Origin: Bacillota bacterium
Lineage (GTDB): Bacteria > Bacillota_A > Clostridia > Peptostreptococcales > Anaerovoracaceae
Assembly (NCBI GenBank): GCA_017437925.1
Contig: JAFRWQ010000007.1
Location: forward strand, 1 to 12,118
Direction of reading: 5' to 3'
Length of the DNA: 12,118 nucleotides
This document shows positions 6,123 through 12,118 of the stretch, one piece after another. Each line of letters begins with the position of its first letter. Within the stretch, counting starts at the first letter, position 1. Made by a program: the position numbers and the translations under genes. Under the pieces are notes generated by a model that worked only from the letters and a program-made list of their open reading frames with translations, was not told where the DNA came from and made no database searches.

Positions 6123-6605
6123 ATGGCACTTTACAGCGACAAAGTCATGGATCATTTCCGCAACCCGAGGAACCTGGGCGCCCTGGAAGACGCCAACGGC
6201 ATCGGCGAAGCCGGCAACCCGGTCTGCGGCGACATCATGAAGATATATCTCAAGATCGAGAACGGCATCATCGAAGATGTGAGCTTCGAGACCTTCGGCT
6301 GCGGCAGCGCCATCGCTTCCAGCTCCATGGCCACCGAGCTCATCAAGGGAAAGCCCGTCGAAGAAGCGATGAAGCTGACCAACAGGGCCGTGACCGAAGC
6401 TCTGGACGGCCTGCCCGCCCACAAGATCCACTGCTCCGTGCTGGCTGAAGAGGCCATCAAGGAAGCCCTCAAGGATTATTACGCCAAGCAGGGTCTGCCC
6501 TTCCCCGGCGAAGAGCCCGAAGGCTGCGACGGCTGCTGCGACAGCTGCCAGCTCCACGACTTCTCCGACCTGGCCGAAATGGTCAAAAACAGCAAGAAAG
6601 CATAA
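6123..6605 (+). CDS. iscU: Iron-sulfur cluster scaffold, IscU/NifU N-terminal type, with Cys-rich tail
   Basis: A 160-residue scaffold on which the sulfur from the preceding cysteine desulfurase and iron are built into clusters. The three ligand cysteines are present: Cys35 in NPVCGD (with Asp37), Cys60 in FGCGSAIASSS and Cys104 in HCSVLAEEAI. Residues 1-121 are the ordinary IscU fold. Beyond them lies a tail of about 35 residues with CDGCCDSC (Cys135, 138, 139, 142), a CxxCCxxC pattern outside the canonical scaffold that may bind an extra metal or cluster. The usual LPPVK chaperone-binding motif of E. coli IscU is not present; the matching place reads LPAHK, as is common in IscU proteins of Gram-positive and NifU type. 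It starts six bases after the iscS stop and is followed 14 bases later by the Rrf2 gene. Function is secure; the tail's role is unknown. Confidence 0.93.
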   Translation: MALYSDKVMDHFRNPRNLGALEDANGIGEAGNPVCGDIMKIYLKIENGIIEDVSFETFGCGSAIASSSMATELIKGKPVEEAMKLTNRAVTEALDGLPAHKIHCSVLAEEAIKEALKDYYAKQGLPFPGEEPEGCDGCCDSCQLHDFSDLAEMVKNSKKA

Positions 6606-6619
6606 AGGGGAGGCCCGCC

Positions 6620-7042
6620 ATGATGATCTCGACTAGAGGAAGATACGCCCTCAGGGTCATGGTCGATCTGGCCGAACATTCCGACGGTTCGTACATCGCC
6701 ATGAGGCAGGTGGCCGAGCGCCAGAACATATCCCTGAAGTATCTTGAAAAAATAATGCCCAGCCTGGTCTCGGCGGGGCTGATAGAAGGGGTCCAGGGCA
6801 AGGGCGGAGGCTACAGGCTGACCAGGAAGCCCTCGGAGTACCCGGTGGGCGAGATACTGCGCCTGACCGAAGGAGATCTTGCCCCCGTGACCTGCCTTGA
6901 GGACTGCCCCGCCAGCTGCGGGATGGAGTCCGAGTGCAGGACAAGGCCTCTTTGGAGCGGTCTGGGCGCCATGATCAACGAATACCTCAACGGGGTCAGC
7001 GTCGCTGACCTGATGGAGTCGGGGGACAAGAGCCTGCTGTGA
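6620..7042 (+). CDS. Rrf2-family transcriptional regulator, IscR-like
   Basis: A 140-residue winged-helix regulator of the Rrf2 family. Residues 3-70 form the DNA-binding part: STRGRYALRVMVDLA, IAMRQVAERQNISLKYLEKIM as recognition helix region, and the wing GKGGGYRLTRKP. Residues 92-106 hold four cysteines (92, 96, 100, 106) where IscR carries its [2Fe-2S] ligands; E. coli IscR uses Cys92, 98 and 104 plus His107. Cluster sensing is therefore plausible, and the protein is more like IscR than the cluster-less CymR or NsrR subtypes, though exact ligands are uncertain. Two ATG codons stand in tandem (6620 and 6623); AAGGGGAGG at 6605-6612 serves either. It is last in the isc operon, unlike the iscR-first order in E. 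coli and many clostridia. It probably represses the operon from the repeats near 4791-4853 when clusters are plentiful (inference). Confidence 0.88.
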   Translation: MMISTRGRYALRVMVDLAEHSDGSYIAMRQVAERQNISLKYLEKIMPSLVSAGLIEGVQGKGGGYRLTRKPSEYPVGEILRLTEGDLAPVTCLEDCPASCGMESECRTRPLWSGLGAMINEYLNGVSVADLMESGDKSLL

Positions 7043-7044
7043 TA

Positions 7045-7950
7045 TCAGAGGGATGCCCCGGACGGGGTATCGTTTTCCGCGACCACGGCTTTGATGTAGT
7101 CGATGAAGCTCTCTTCTGCGGTGGGCAGGGGATGGCCCTTGCGCCACACGAAGAGGTACTCGACCAGGGTGTCCGCGTCCGCGATCTCCTTTGAGACCAG
7201 ATTGCTGTTGGGAACATAGGCAGTCTGGGGAAATATGCTTATGCCGGCGCTGCGGCCCGCCAGGGCCGCGGCGTCGAGGTAGCTGTCCATCTCGCATATT
7301 ATGCGGGGTTCTTTTTTTATGCTCCTGAACCAGCGGTAAATGTTTTCTATGGTGGCTTTGCGGCTGGGCACTATGAGGGGCTGGTCGGCAAGGTCTCTTA
7401 CCCTTATGCTGCCGGGGGTCTTGGCCAGGGGATGGTCCAGGCTCATGAGGGCTACCATCTTTTCGGTCCCCACCCTGAAGCTGTTGAGCAGCAGCTGGTC
7501 GTAGGGAGCGGTGATGACGGCAAGGCTTATGAGGCCGCTCCTCATCTTTTCGATCAGATCGTCGCTGCTGCCGTCCAGTATGCGCAGCCTGACTTGGGGA
7601 TGGAGTCTTAAAAAGCCGGATATCCACTCGGCGGCAAGGTCCGGGGCCATGCCCTCGACCAGGCCCAAGGATATGGTCCCCGCCAGGCCTTTTTCCATAG
7701 ATGTGATCTCGCTTTTGGCCTTGTCGGCAAGGCTCAGGACCTCTTTTGCCCTTCTGTAGAGCAGCTTGCCCGACTCGGTGAGTTCCAGCTGGCGCTTGCC
7801 CCTTACGAAGAGGGTGGTCTGCAGTTCGGCTTCCAGGTTCTTGATCTGGCTGCTTAAGGGAGGCTGGCTCATGTTCAGCAGCTGGGCCGCCTTGGTGATG
7901 TTCAGTTCTTCGGCGACGACGGTGAAATACTTGAGGGTCCTGAGATCCAT
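7045..7950 (-). CDS. LysR-type transcriptional regulator
   Basis: A 301-residue LysR-family regulator from ATG at 7950, chosen because it follows a strong GGAGG site (7956-7960) and begins MDLRTLKYF as the family does; an in-frame TTG or ATG further up to 7980 would add ten residues. Residues 1-60 are the winged helix-turn-helix (ELNITKAAQLLNMSQPPLSSQIKNLE). A linker helix follows, and from about residue 82 a periplasmic-binding-protein-like effector domain (GTISLGLVEGMAP onward, with ICEMDSYLDAAALAGRSAGISIFP near 215-240). The ligand cannot be told from sequence. The gene is transcribed away from purA, with which its promoter overlaps, and ends two bases after the Rrf2 stop on the other strand. 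LysR proteins commonly control the divergent neighbour and themselves, so the purA-glmS-purB operon is a possible target, though this is only positional. Confidence 0.9.
   Translation of the reverse strand: MDLRTLKYFTVVAEELNITKAAQLLNMSQPPLSSQIKNLEAELQTTLFVRGKRQLELTESGKLLYRRAKEVLSLADKAKSEITSMEKGLAGTISLGLVEGMAPDLAAEWISGFLRLHPQVRLRILDGSSDDLIEKMRSGLISLAVITAPYDQLLLNSFRVGTEKMVALMSLDHPLAKTPGSIRVRDLADQPLIVPSRKATIENIYRWFRSIKKEPRIICEMDSYLDAAALAGRSAGISIFPQTAYVPNSNLVSKEIADADTLVEYLFVWRKGHPLPTAEESFIDYIKAVVAENDTPSGASL
7052..7076 (+). terminator. Probable terminator of the isc operon, inside the lysR 3' end
   Basis: GATGCCCC (7052-7059) pairs with GGGGTATC (7064-7071), including one G-U, around the four-base loop GGAC; it is followed by GTTTTCC. 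It lies ten bases past the Rrf2 stop and would end the plus-strand isc transcript while being part of the coding sequence of the convergent lysR gene. The T tract is short, so efficiency is uncertain. Confidence 0.5.
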
Positions 7951-7994
7951 GGCGGCCTCCTTCAGCAATACGCAAAACATATGATCTGTCTAAT

Positions 7995-8023
7995 ATTATC
8001 TGTATTTTGTAGGGGATTCGCAA
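7995..8023 (-). promoter_or_regulatory. Probable lysR promoter
   Basis: On the minus strand TTGCGA (complement of 8018-8023) and GATAAT (complement of 7995-8000) are 17 bases apart, giving a start near 7988 and a leader of about 38 nt. Its -35 lies between the -35 and -10 of the purA promoter on the other strand, so the two cannot easily be occupied together. ATCTGT repeated at 7984-7989 and 7998-8003, with the palindrome TAATATTA (7991-7998) between, overlaps the -10 and may be a LysR autoregulatory site. Confidence 0.45.
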
Positions 8024-8034
8024 GCCTGTATAAT
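8006..8034 (+). promoter_or_regulatory. Probable promoter of the purA-glmS-purB operon
   Basis: A perfect -10, TATAAT, lies at 8029-8034. The -35 is weak: TTGTAG at 8007-8012 with 16-base spacing, or TTTGTA at 8006-8011 with 17. A strong -10 with a poor -35 suggests help from an activator, and the divergent LysR gene is a candidate. The start would be near 8041, leaving a leader of about 170 nt before purA. Confidence 0.6.
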
Positions 8035-8046
8035 CAAAATGTGCGC

Positions 8047-8123
8047 AGGGCGGGAGCCGGTCGTGTCCGCCGCATCGGGGACACGCTTTCGCTCAGCGCG
8101 GGTACCCCGAGCGGGCTCCGCTC
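8047..8123 (+). other. GC-rich structured leader of purA with competing hairpins
   Basis: The first part of the purA leader is a GC-rich block in an otherwise A-rich gap. CGTGTCC (8062-8068) pairs with GGACACG (8079-8085), extendable by CC/GG inside. CGCTC (8090-8094) can pair with GAGCG (8109-8113). GAGCGG (8109-8114) can instead pair with CCGCTC (8118-8123). GGAGCC (8053-8058) can close the whole block with GGCTCC (8114-8119). The last three exclude one another. No T tract follows, so it is not a plain terminator, and it does not match a purine riboswitch or other class I recognise. It could be a regulatory RNA fold or an intergenic palindromic repeat. Confidence 0.4.
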
Positions 8124-8149
8124 ACAAACAAGCATCTGAGAAACCTAAA

Positions 8150-8160
8150 GCTGAGTCAGC
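8150..8160 (+). other. 11-base palindrome in the purA leader
   Basis: GCTGA-G-TCAGC is a perfect odd palindrome, with another CTGAG copy at 8136-8140. It lies about 55 bases before the purA start, well downstream of the promoter. It could be a small operator or a short stem; nothing in the sequence settles this. Confidence 0.3.
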
Positions 8161-8213
8161 AAAACAAACAGCAAACTATTAACAATACATCACCGTTTAA
8201 CAAGGAGGAAATC

Positions 8214-9502
8214 ATGCCGGCAAGCGCAATAGTAGGCATAAACTGGGGAGACGAGGAAAGGGCCGCATGGTCGACCAACTCACCGAAGATTACGACGCGG
8301 TAGTCCGCTATCAGGGCGGGGGCAACGCGGGGCACACCGTCATCAACGAGTACGGCAAGTTCGCCCTTCACCTTCTGCCCTCCGGCATCTTCAGGCCCCA
8401 AGTCGTAAACATCCTGGGCAACGGAGTCGCCGTGGACCCGGAGAACCTGGTCAAAGAGATGGAGGAGGTCCGCTCCAAGGGCGTCAGCATTACCCCGGAG
8501 AACCTGATGATCAGCGACAGGGCTTCCCTGCTCATGCCCTGGCACAGAGACCTGGACGGCCTTGAGGAACAGCGCCTGGCCGACAGGAAGTACGGCTCCA
8601 CCAAGCAGGGCATAGCCCCCTTCTACTCCGACAAGACCAGAAAGAAGACCGTCCTGGCAGGCGAGCTCTTTTACCCCGAACACCTGAGGGCCCATCTGGC
8701 CGACCTTCTCGAGTGGGAGAACCTGGCCCTGACCAGGATCTACGGAGCCGAGCCCTACACCATGGAAGACCTGGAAAAGTGGCTGGCGGACAGCTGCGAA
8801 AAGATCAAGCCCTTCGTAAAAGATACCGGCTCCTGGCTCAGAAACGCCGACAAAGAGGGCAAGAAGATACTCTTCGAAGCCCAGCTGGGCTCTTTAAGGG
8901 ACCTGGACCTGGGCATAGTCCCCTACACCACCTCCAGCAACACCACCGCCGCCTTCGCTCCCGTGGGAGCCGGCTGCCCCTCGGTAAAGCTTGAAAAGGT
9001 GCTGGGCGTAGTCAAGGCCTACTCCACCTGCGTTGGAGAGGGACCCTTCGTCTGCGAGATGTTCGGAGACGAGGCCGAAGAGCTGAGAAAGGCCGGAGCC
9101 GAGTACGGCGCCAAGACCGGAAGGCCCAGAAGGGTGGGACCCTTCGACCTTCCCGCCACCGCCTACGGCGTGCAGGTCCAGGCGGCCACCGAGATATCCC
9201 TCACCAAGCTGGACGTGCTCAGCTACCTGGATAAGATCCCCGTCTGCACCGCCTACAGCGTGGACGGCGTAAAGACCCAAAGCTTCCCCTTCCCGGCAGC
9301 CCTCGATAAGGCGGAGCCGGTCATCGAGTACATGGAAGGCTGGGGCTGCGACATCTCAAAGGCCAGGACCTGGGAGGAGCTCCCAAAGGCCGCCCGCAGC
9401 TACGTCGAATTCATTGAAAAAGCCATAGACTGCCCCATCACCTACGTCTCCGTAGGACCCGAAAGGGACAGCATCATAAGGAGGACCCCATGTGCGGAAT
9501 AA
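8214..9502 (+). CDS. purA: Adenylosuccinate synthetase, with an apparent one-base frameshift near the start
   Basis: Encodes PurA, which joins IMP and aspartate using GTP to form adenylosuccinate, the committed step to AMP. ATG at 8214 follows AAGGAGG with good spacing and reads normally as MPASAIVGINWGDE, but then leaves the family. From 8255 the family resumes one frame back (GKGR, then MVDQL). Allowing for a missing G in the GG at 8255-8256, the product is about 429 residues, a usual PurA length. It has GDEGKG (12-17), catalytic His41 in GNAGHT, YGSTKQGI, FEAQLGSLRDLD, TSSNTTAA, VGEGPF, TGRPRRVG and LTKLDVL. The EAQLG wording, rather than EGAQG, is a divergent form I associate with some Clostridia. 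If the deletion is real, only 8267-9502 (411 residues) could be read from ATG 8267, lacking the GTP/IMP loop and probably inactive. The end overlaps glmS by 13 bases. Confidence 0.85.
8253..8262 (+). other. Frameshift site in purA
   Basis: The bases GAGGAAAGGG read as Glu-Glu-Arg in the upstream frame, where the family requires Glu-Gly-Lys-Gly. Adding one G to the GG at 8255-8256 restores the motif exactly and joins the two frames. There is no usable slippery heptamer that would place a -1 shift at this codon, so programmed frameshifting is unlikely. A sequencing or assembly error, or a true deletion, remain. Confidence 0.85.
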
Positions 9503-11319
9503 TAGGCTACAGCGGTTCGCAGAACGCTTCCCCCATACTTCTTGACGGCCTCAGCAAGATGGAGTACCGCGGCTACGATTCCGCGGGCATCGCCGTCCTG
9601 AATAATGGTATAATCAATGTCGCGAAGGCTCAGGGAAGGCTCTCCAACCTGCTCGAGATGACGGACAACGGCCGCACCGTAAGCGGTTTTGCCGGCATAG
9701 GCCACACCCGCTGGGCGACCCACGGGGCCCCCAACGACATCAACTCCCACCCCCACGTCAGCGGAGACGGCCGCTTTGCCATAGTGCACAACGGCATCAT
9801 CGAGAACTTTGCCGCTATCAAGGAGGAGCTGGGCGCCAAGGGCCACGTCTTCGTCAGCGAGACCGACACCGAAGTCGTCGCCCACCTGATAGAAGACTGC
9901 TACAGCGGAGATTTCAAGGCCGCGGTCATGAAGGCCGTGTCCCGCCTCGAGGGAGCCTACGCCCTGGGCATAGTCTGCGCCGATTTCCCCGACACGGTCT
10001 TCGGAGTCAGTATGGCCGCTCCCCTCATAGTGGGCCTGGGTTTCGGGGAGAACTTCTTCGCCTCCGACGTTACGGCCCTGGTCTCCCACACCAAGAACGT
10101 CATCTACCTGGACGACGGAGAGTTCGCCGAGGTGAGGAACGACGGGGTCACCGTCTACGATTCGATAGGAAGACCCATCACCAAGCAGGTCAGCAAGGTG
10201 GCCTGGAGCATAGAGGCGGCCGAAAAGGGCGGCTACGAGCACTTCATGCTCAAAGAGATAGTCGAACAGCCCGCCGCTGTGAAAGAGGCCATCGCCCCCA
10301 GGATCAAGGGGGGAGAGATAGTCCTGGACGATTTCGAACTCAGCGAGGAAGACCTGAAAAACATAAACAAGATAGTGATAACCGCCTGCGGCTCCGCCTA
10401 TCACGCCGGCTGCTGCGGACGCTACGCAATAGAAAAACTCACCCGCATCCCCGTCGAGGTCAAGCTGGCATCCGAGCTGCGCTACGAAGACCCCATAATC
10501 GACAGCCGCACCCTGGTCATAATAGTCTCCCAGTCCGGAGAGACCGCTGACACCAAAGCGGCCCTCGAGGAAGCGAAGCGCCTTGGCGCCACCACCCTCG
10601 CCATAGTCAACGTGGTGGGAAGCACCATAGCCAGACTCGCCGACCACGTGCTCTACGAATGGGCCGGCCCCGAGATCGCCGTAGCGACCACCAAGGGCTT
10701 CACCACCCAGCTGGTCCTCCTCTACCTCTTCGCCCTCTACGCCGCGAAGAAGCTTAAGAAGGTGGACGACTTCGAGTACGCGAGGCTGCTCGGCGAGATA
10801 TGCAGCCTGCCCAAGCGCATACAGAACGCCATAGACGCCGGCCAGGCCTACGTCCCGAGGCTCGCCGAAAAGTACCACGACAGAGGCTCCATGTTCTTCA
10901 TAGGAAGGAACACCGACTACGCCGTGGCACTGGAAGGATCCCTCAAGCTCAAGGAGATCTCCTACATCCACGCCGAAGCCTACGCCGCCGGCGAGCTCAA
11001 GCACGGCACCATAGCCCTCATCGAGGAGGGCACCCCCGTCGTCGCGGTCTGCTGCAACGAGGACCTGGTAGAAAAGACCGCCAACAACATACTTGAGGTC
11101 AAGGCGAGGGGCGCCGAGGTGCTGGCATTGTCCTTCCGCGAGAACAGGGATATAATAACCCACGCCGACGACGTGCTCTTCATACCCAAGACCGAGACCG
11201 TGTTCTCCGAGGCCGTCGCGATCATACCCCTCCAGCTTCTGGCCTACTACGTCGCCAAAGCCAACGGCTGCGACATAGACAAGCCCAGAAACCTGGCTAA
11301 ATCAGTCACCGTCGAATAG
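9490..11319 (+). CDS. glmS: Glutamine--fructose-6-phosphate aminotransferase (isomerizing)
   Basis: A 609-residue GlmS, the same length as the E. coli enzyme. It makes glucosamine-6-phosphate from fructose-6-phosphate and glutamine, the first step towards UDP-GlcNAc, peptidoglycan and other amino sugars, in the cytoplasm. Domain 1 (2-230) is the class II glutamine amidotransferase, with nucleophile Cys2 after Met removal, YRGYDSAG (26-33), GHTRWATHG (71-79) and NGIIEN. Two SIS sugar-isomerase domains follow, about 290-425 (TACGSAYHAG, VSQSGETADT) and 460-595 (EAYAAGELKHG with ring-opening His505). The C-terminal tail DKPRNLAKSVTVE carries Lys604. The start ATG at 9490 lies inside purA, 13 bases before its stop, with AAGGAGG at 9479-9485, so translation is probably coupled to purA. 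There is no room for a glmS ribozyme directly upstream, which is notable for a Gram-positive glmS. All key residues are present. Confidence 0.97.
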   Translation: MCGIIGYSGSQNASPILLDGLSKMEYRGYDSAGIAVLNNGIINVAKAQGRLSNLLEMTDNGRTVSGFAGIGHTRWATHGAPNDINSHPHVSGDGRFAIVHNGIIENFAAIKEELGAKGHVFVSETDTEVVAHLIEDCYSGDFKAAVMKAVSRLEGAYALGIVCADFPDTVFGVSMAAPLIVGLGFGENFFASDVTALVSHTKNVIYLDDGEFAEVRNDGVTVYDSIGRPITKQVSKVAWSIEAAEKGGYEHFMLKEIVEQPAAVKEAIAPRIKGGEIVLDDFELSEEDLKNINKIVITACGSAYHAGCCGRYAIEKLTRIPVEVKLASELRYEDPIIDSRTLVIIVSQSGETADTKAALEEAKRLGATTLAIVNVVGSTIARLADHVLYEWAGPEIAVATTKGFTTQLVLLYLFALYAAKKLKKVDDFEYARLLGEICSLPKRIQNAIDAGQAYVPRLAEKYHDRGSMFFIGRNTDYAVALEGSLKLKEISYIHAEAYAAGELKHGTIALIEEGTPVVAVCCNEDLVEKTANNILEVKARGAEVLALSFRENRDIITHADDVLFIPKTETVFSEAVAIIPLQLLAYYVAKANGCDIDKPRNLAKSVTVE

Positions 11320-11340
11320 GAGAAGATGAAAGGAACCCAA

Positions 11341-12118
11341 ATGCAGGACAAATACGATACCTATCAGTCCCCCCTGGCGTCGCGCTACGCCTCTGACTAC
11401 ATGCTCTCCCTTTTCTCCCAGAGGACCCGCATAGTCGTATGGCGCAGGCTCTGGATAGCCCTGGCGAGGGCCGAGATGGAGCTGGGCCTTCCCATCAGCC
11501 CCGAACAGGTGGCCGACCTTGAGGCCCACATAGACGAGATCGACTTCGACGTCGCCGCCGCCCGCGAAAAGGAAGTGCGCCACGACGTGATGGCCCACGT
11601 CTACACCTACGGGAAAGTCGCTCCCTCCGCAGCAGGCATCATCCATCTGGGAGCCACCAGCTGCTACGTCACCGACAACGGGGATATAGTCATATACCGC
11701 GACGCCCTGAAATACCTGAGAGGAGAACTGCTCTCGGTCATGAAGTCACTGGCGGAGTTCGCGGACAAGTACAAGGCCCTGCCGACCCTTGGCTACACCC
11801 ATTACCAGCCCGCCCAGCTGGTCACCGTGGGCAAGAGGGCGTCCCTGTGGCTTCAGGACTTCGCCTCAGACCTTGAGGAGCTGGACCACGTCCTCTCCAC
11901 CATGAAACTTTTGGGCTGCCGCGGCACCACCGGCACCGAAGCCAGCTTCATGGACCTCTTCGAAGGAGACGAAGAGAAGATAGACGAGATGAACCGCAGG
12001 ATATGCGCCGAGTTCGGCTTTGAGAGCCAGTTCGACGTCTGCGGCCAGACCTATCCCAGAAAGCTGGACAGCAGGATACTGAACGTCCTGAGCTCCATCG
12101 CCCAGAGCGCCTACAGGA
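11341..12118 (+). CDS. purB: Adenylosuccinate lyase, N-terminal part (continues past window)
   Basis: About 259 residues of PurB, a fumarase/aspartase-superfamily enzyme. It cleaves adenylosuccinate to AMP and fumarate and also SAICAR to AICAR. Visible are the clostridial-type start DKYDTYQSPLASRYAS, RRLWIALARAE, HDVMAHVYTYG (first conserved region), HLGATSCYVTDN (about 101-112) and GYTHYQPAQLVTVGKRA with the catalytic-region His. The SSxMPxKxNP signature loop would lie beyond the edge. ATG at 11341 is preferred because AAAGGA (11329-11334) precedes it at six bases and because relatives begin just before YQSP. ATG at 11326 in the same frame would add five residues, but its GGAG is only three bases away. 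It follows glmS by 21 bases with no terminator, so purA, glmS and purB form one operon, with PurB using the PurA product. Confidence 0.94.
   Translation, partial: MQDKYDTYQSPLASRYASDYMLSLFSQRTRIVVWRRLWIALARAEMELGLPISPEQVADLEAHIDEIDFDVAAAREKEVRHDVMAHVYTYGKVAPSAAGIIHLGATSCYVTDNGDIVIYRDALKYLRGELLSVMKSLAEFADKYKALPTLGYTHYQPAQLVTVGKRASLWLQDFASDLEELDHVLSTMKLLGCRGTTGTEASFMDLFEGDEEKIDEMNRRICAEFGFESQFDVCGQTYPRKLDSRILNVLSSIAQSAYR

Noticed and set aside
6479..8023. Long open frame on the minus strand (514 codons) across iscU, the Rrf2 gene and lysR
   Set aside because: Its translation is low-complexity Arg/Pro/His/Gln-rich, matches no family, and overlaps three well-identified genes; it results from the GC-rich codon pattern.
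8253..8262. Programmed -1 frameshift in purA
   Set aside because: No slippery heptamer at the codon where the shift is needed; slipping later at AGG-GCC would give GDEERGR and lose the essential Gly-Lys.
9442..11163. Long open frame on the minus strand (573 codons) opposite glmS
   Set aside because: Val/Gly/Asp-rich shadow of the glmS codons with no recognisable domain or ribosome binding site.

Overview
The window looks like a stretch of chromosome from a GC-rich member of the Firmicutes (Clostridia-like). The main evidence is a sigma factor that reads as SigH/Spo0H directly behind the 23S rRNA methyltransferase gene rlmB, an order known from Bacillus and Clostridia. Supporting signs are strong AGGAGG-type ribosome binding sites, near-consensus vegetative promoters, and NifS/IscU/Rrf2 and PurA/PurB proteins of clostridial flavour. 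I cannot name a genus. There are no phage genes, transposases, CRISPR arrays or insertion sequences. Most of the window is housekeeping sequence, and no gap between genes exceeds 300 bases.

Layout. (1) 1-2344, plus strand: the 3' end of thymidylate synthase (thyA), dihydrofolate reductase (folA), rlmB and sigH, tightly packed. thyA and folA work together in thymidylate/folate metabolism; rlmB and sigH overlap by one base. (2) 2394-2573: a self-contained tRNA-Thr(GGT) unit with a perfect-consensus promoter, a leader hairpin, an encoded CCA end and an intrinsic terminator. (3) 2593-4653, minus strand: a 686-residue SUV3-type RNA helicase with a C-terminal zinc-ribbon-like tail, the least ordinary gene here. 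(4) 4800-7076, plus strand: an iron-sulfur cluster operon of cysteine desulfurase, IscU scaffold (with an unusual Cys-rich tail) and an IscR-like Rrf2 regulator. It is read from a promoter surrounded by symmetric and repeated sequences that could be the regulator's operators. (5) 7045-7950, minus strand: a LysR-type regulator that converges on the isc operon and diverges from the next operon. (6) 8006-12118, plus strand: purA, glmS and purB (cut by the window edge), behind a GC-rich leader of about 170 nt that can fold in competing ways.

How the genes work together. purA and purB are both needed to make AMP from IMP, and purB also acts earlier in IMP synthesis. glmS feeds cell-wall amino-sugar synthesis and shares use of amide/amino-group donors with purine synthesis. 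The isc genes probably regulate themselves through the Rrf2 protein.

The most consequential single observation is an apparent one-base deletion in purA near 8255. It breaks the frame inside the GDEGKG active-site loop; everything before and after it reads as normal PurA. It is either a sequence error or a real lesion. The most biologically interesting gene is the SUV3-like helicase, because that family is best known from mitochondria and alphaproteobacteria.
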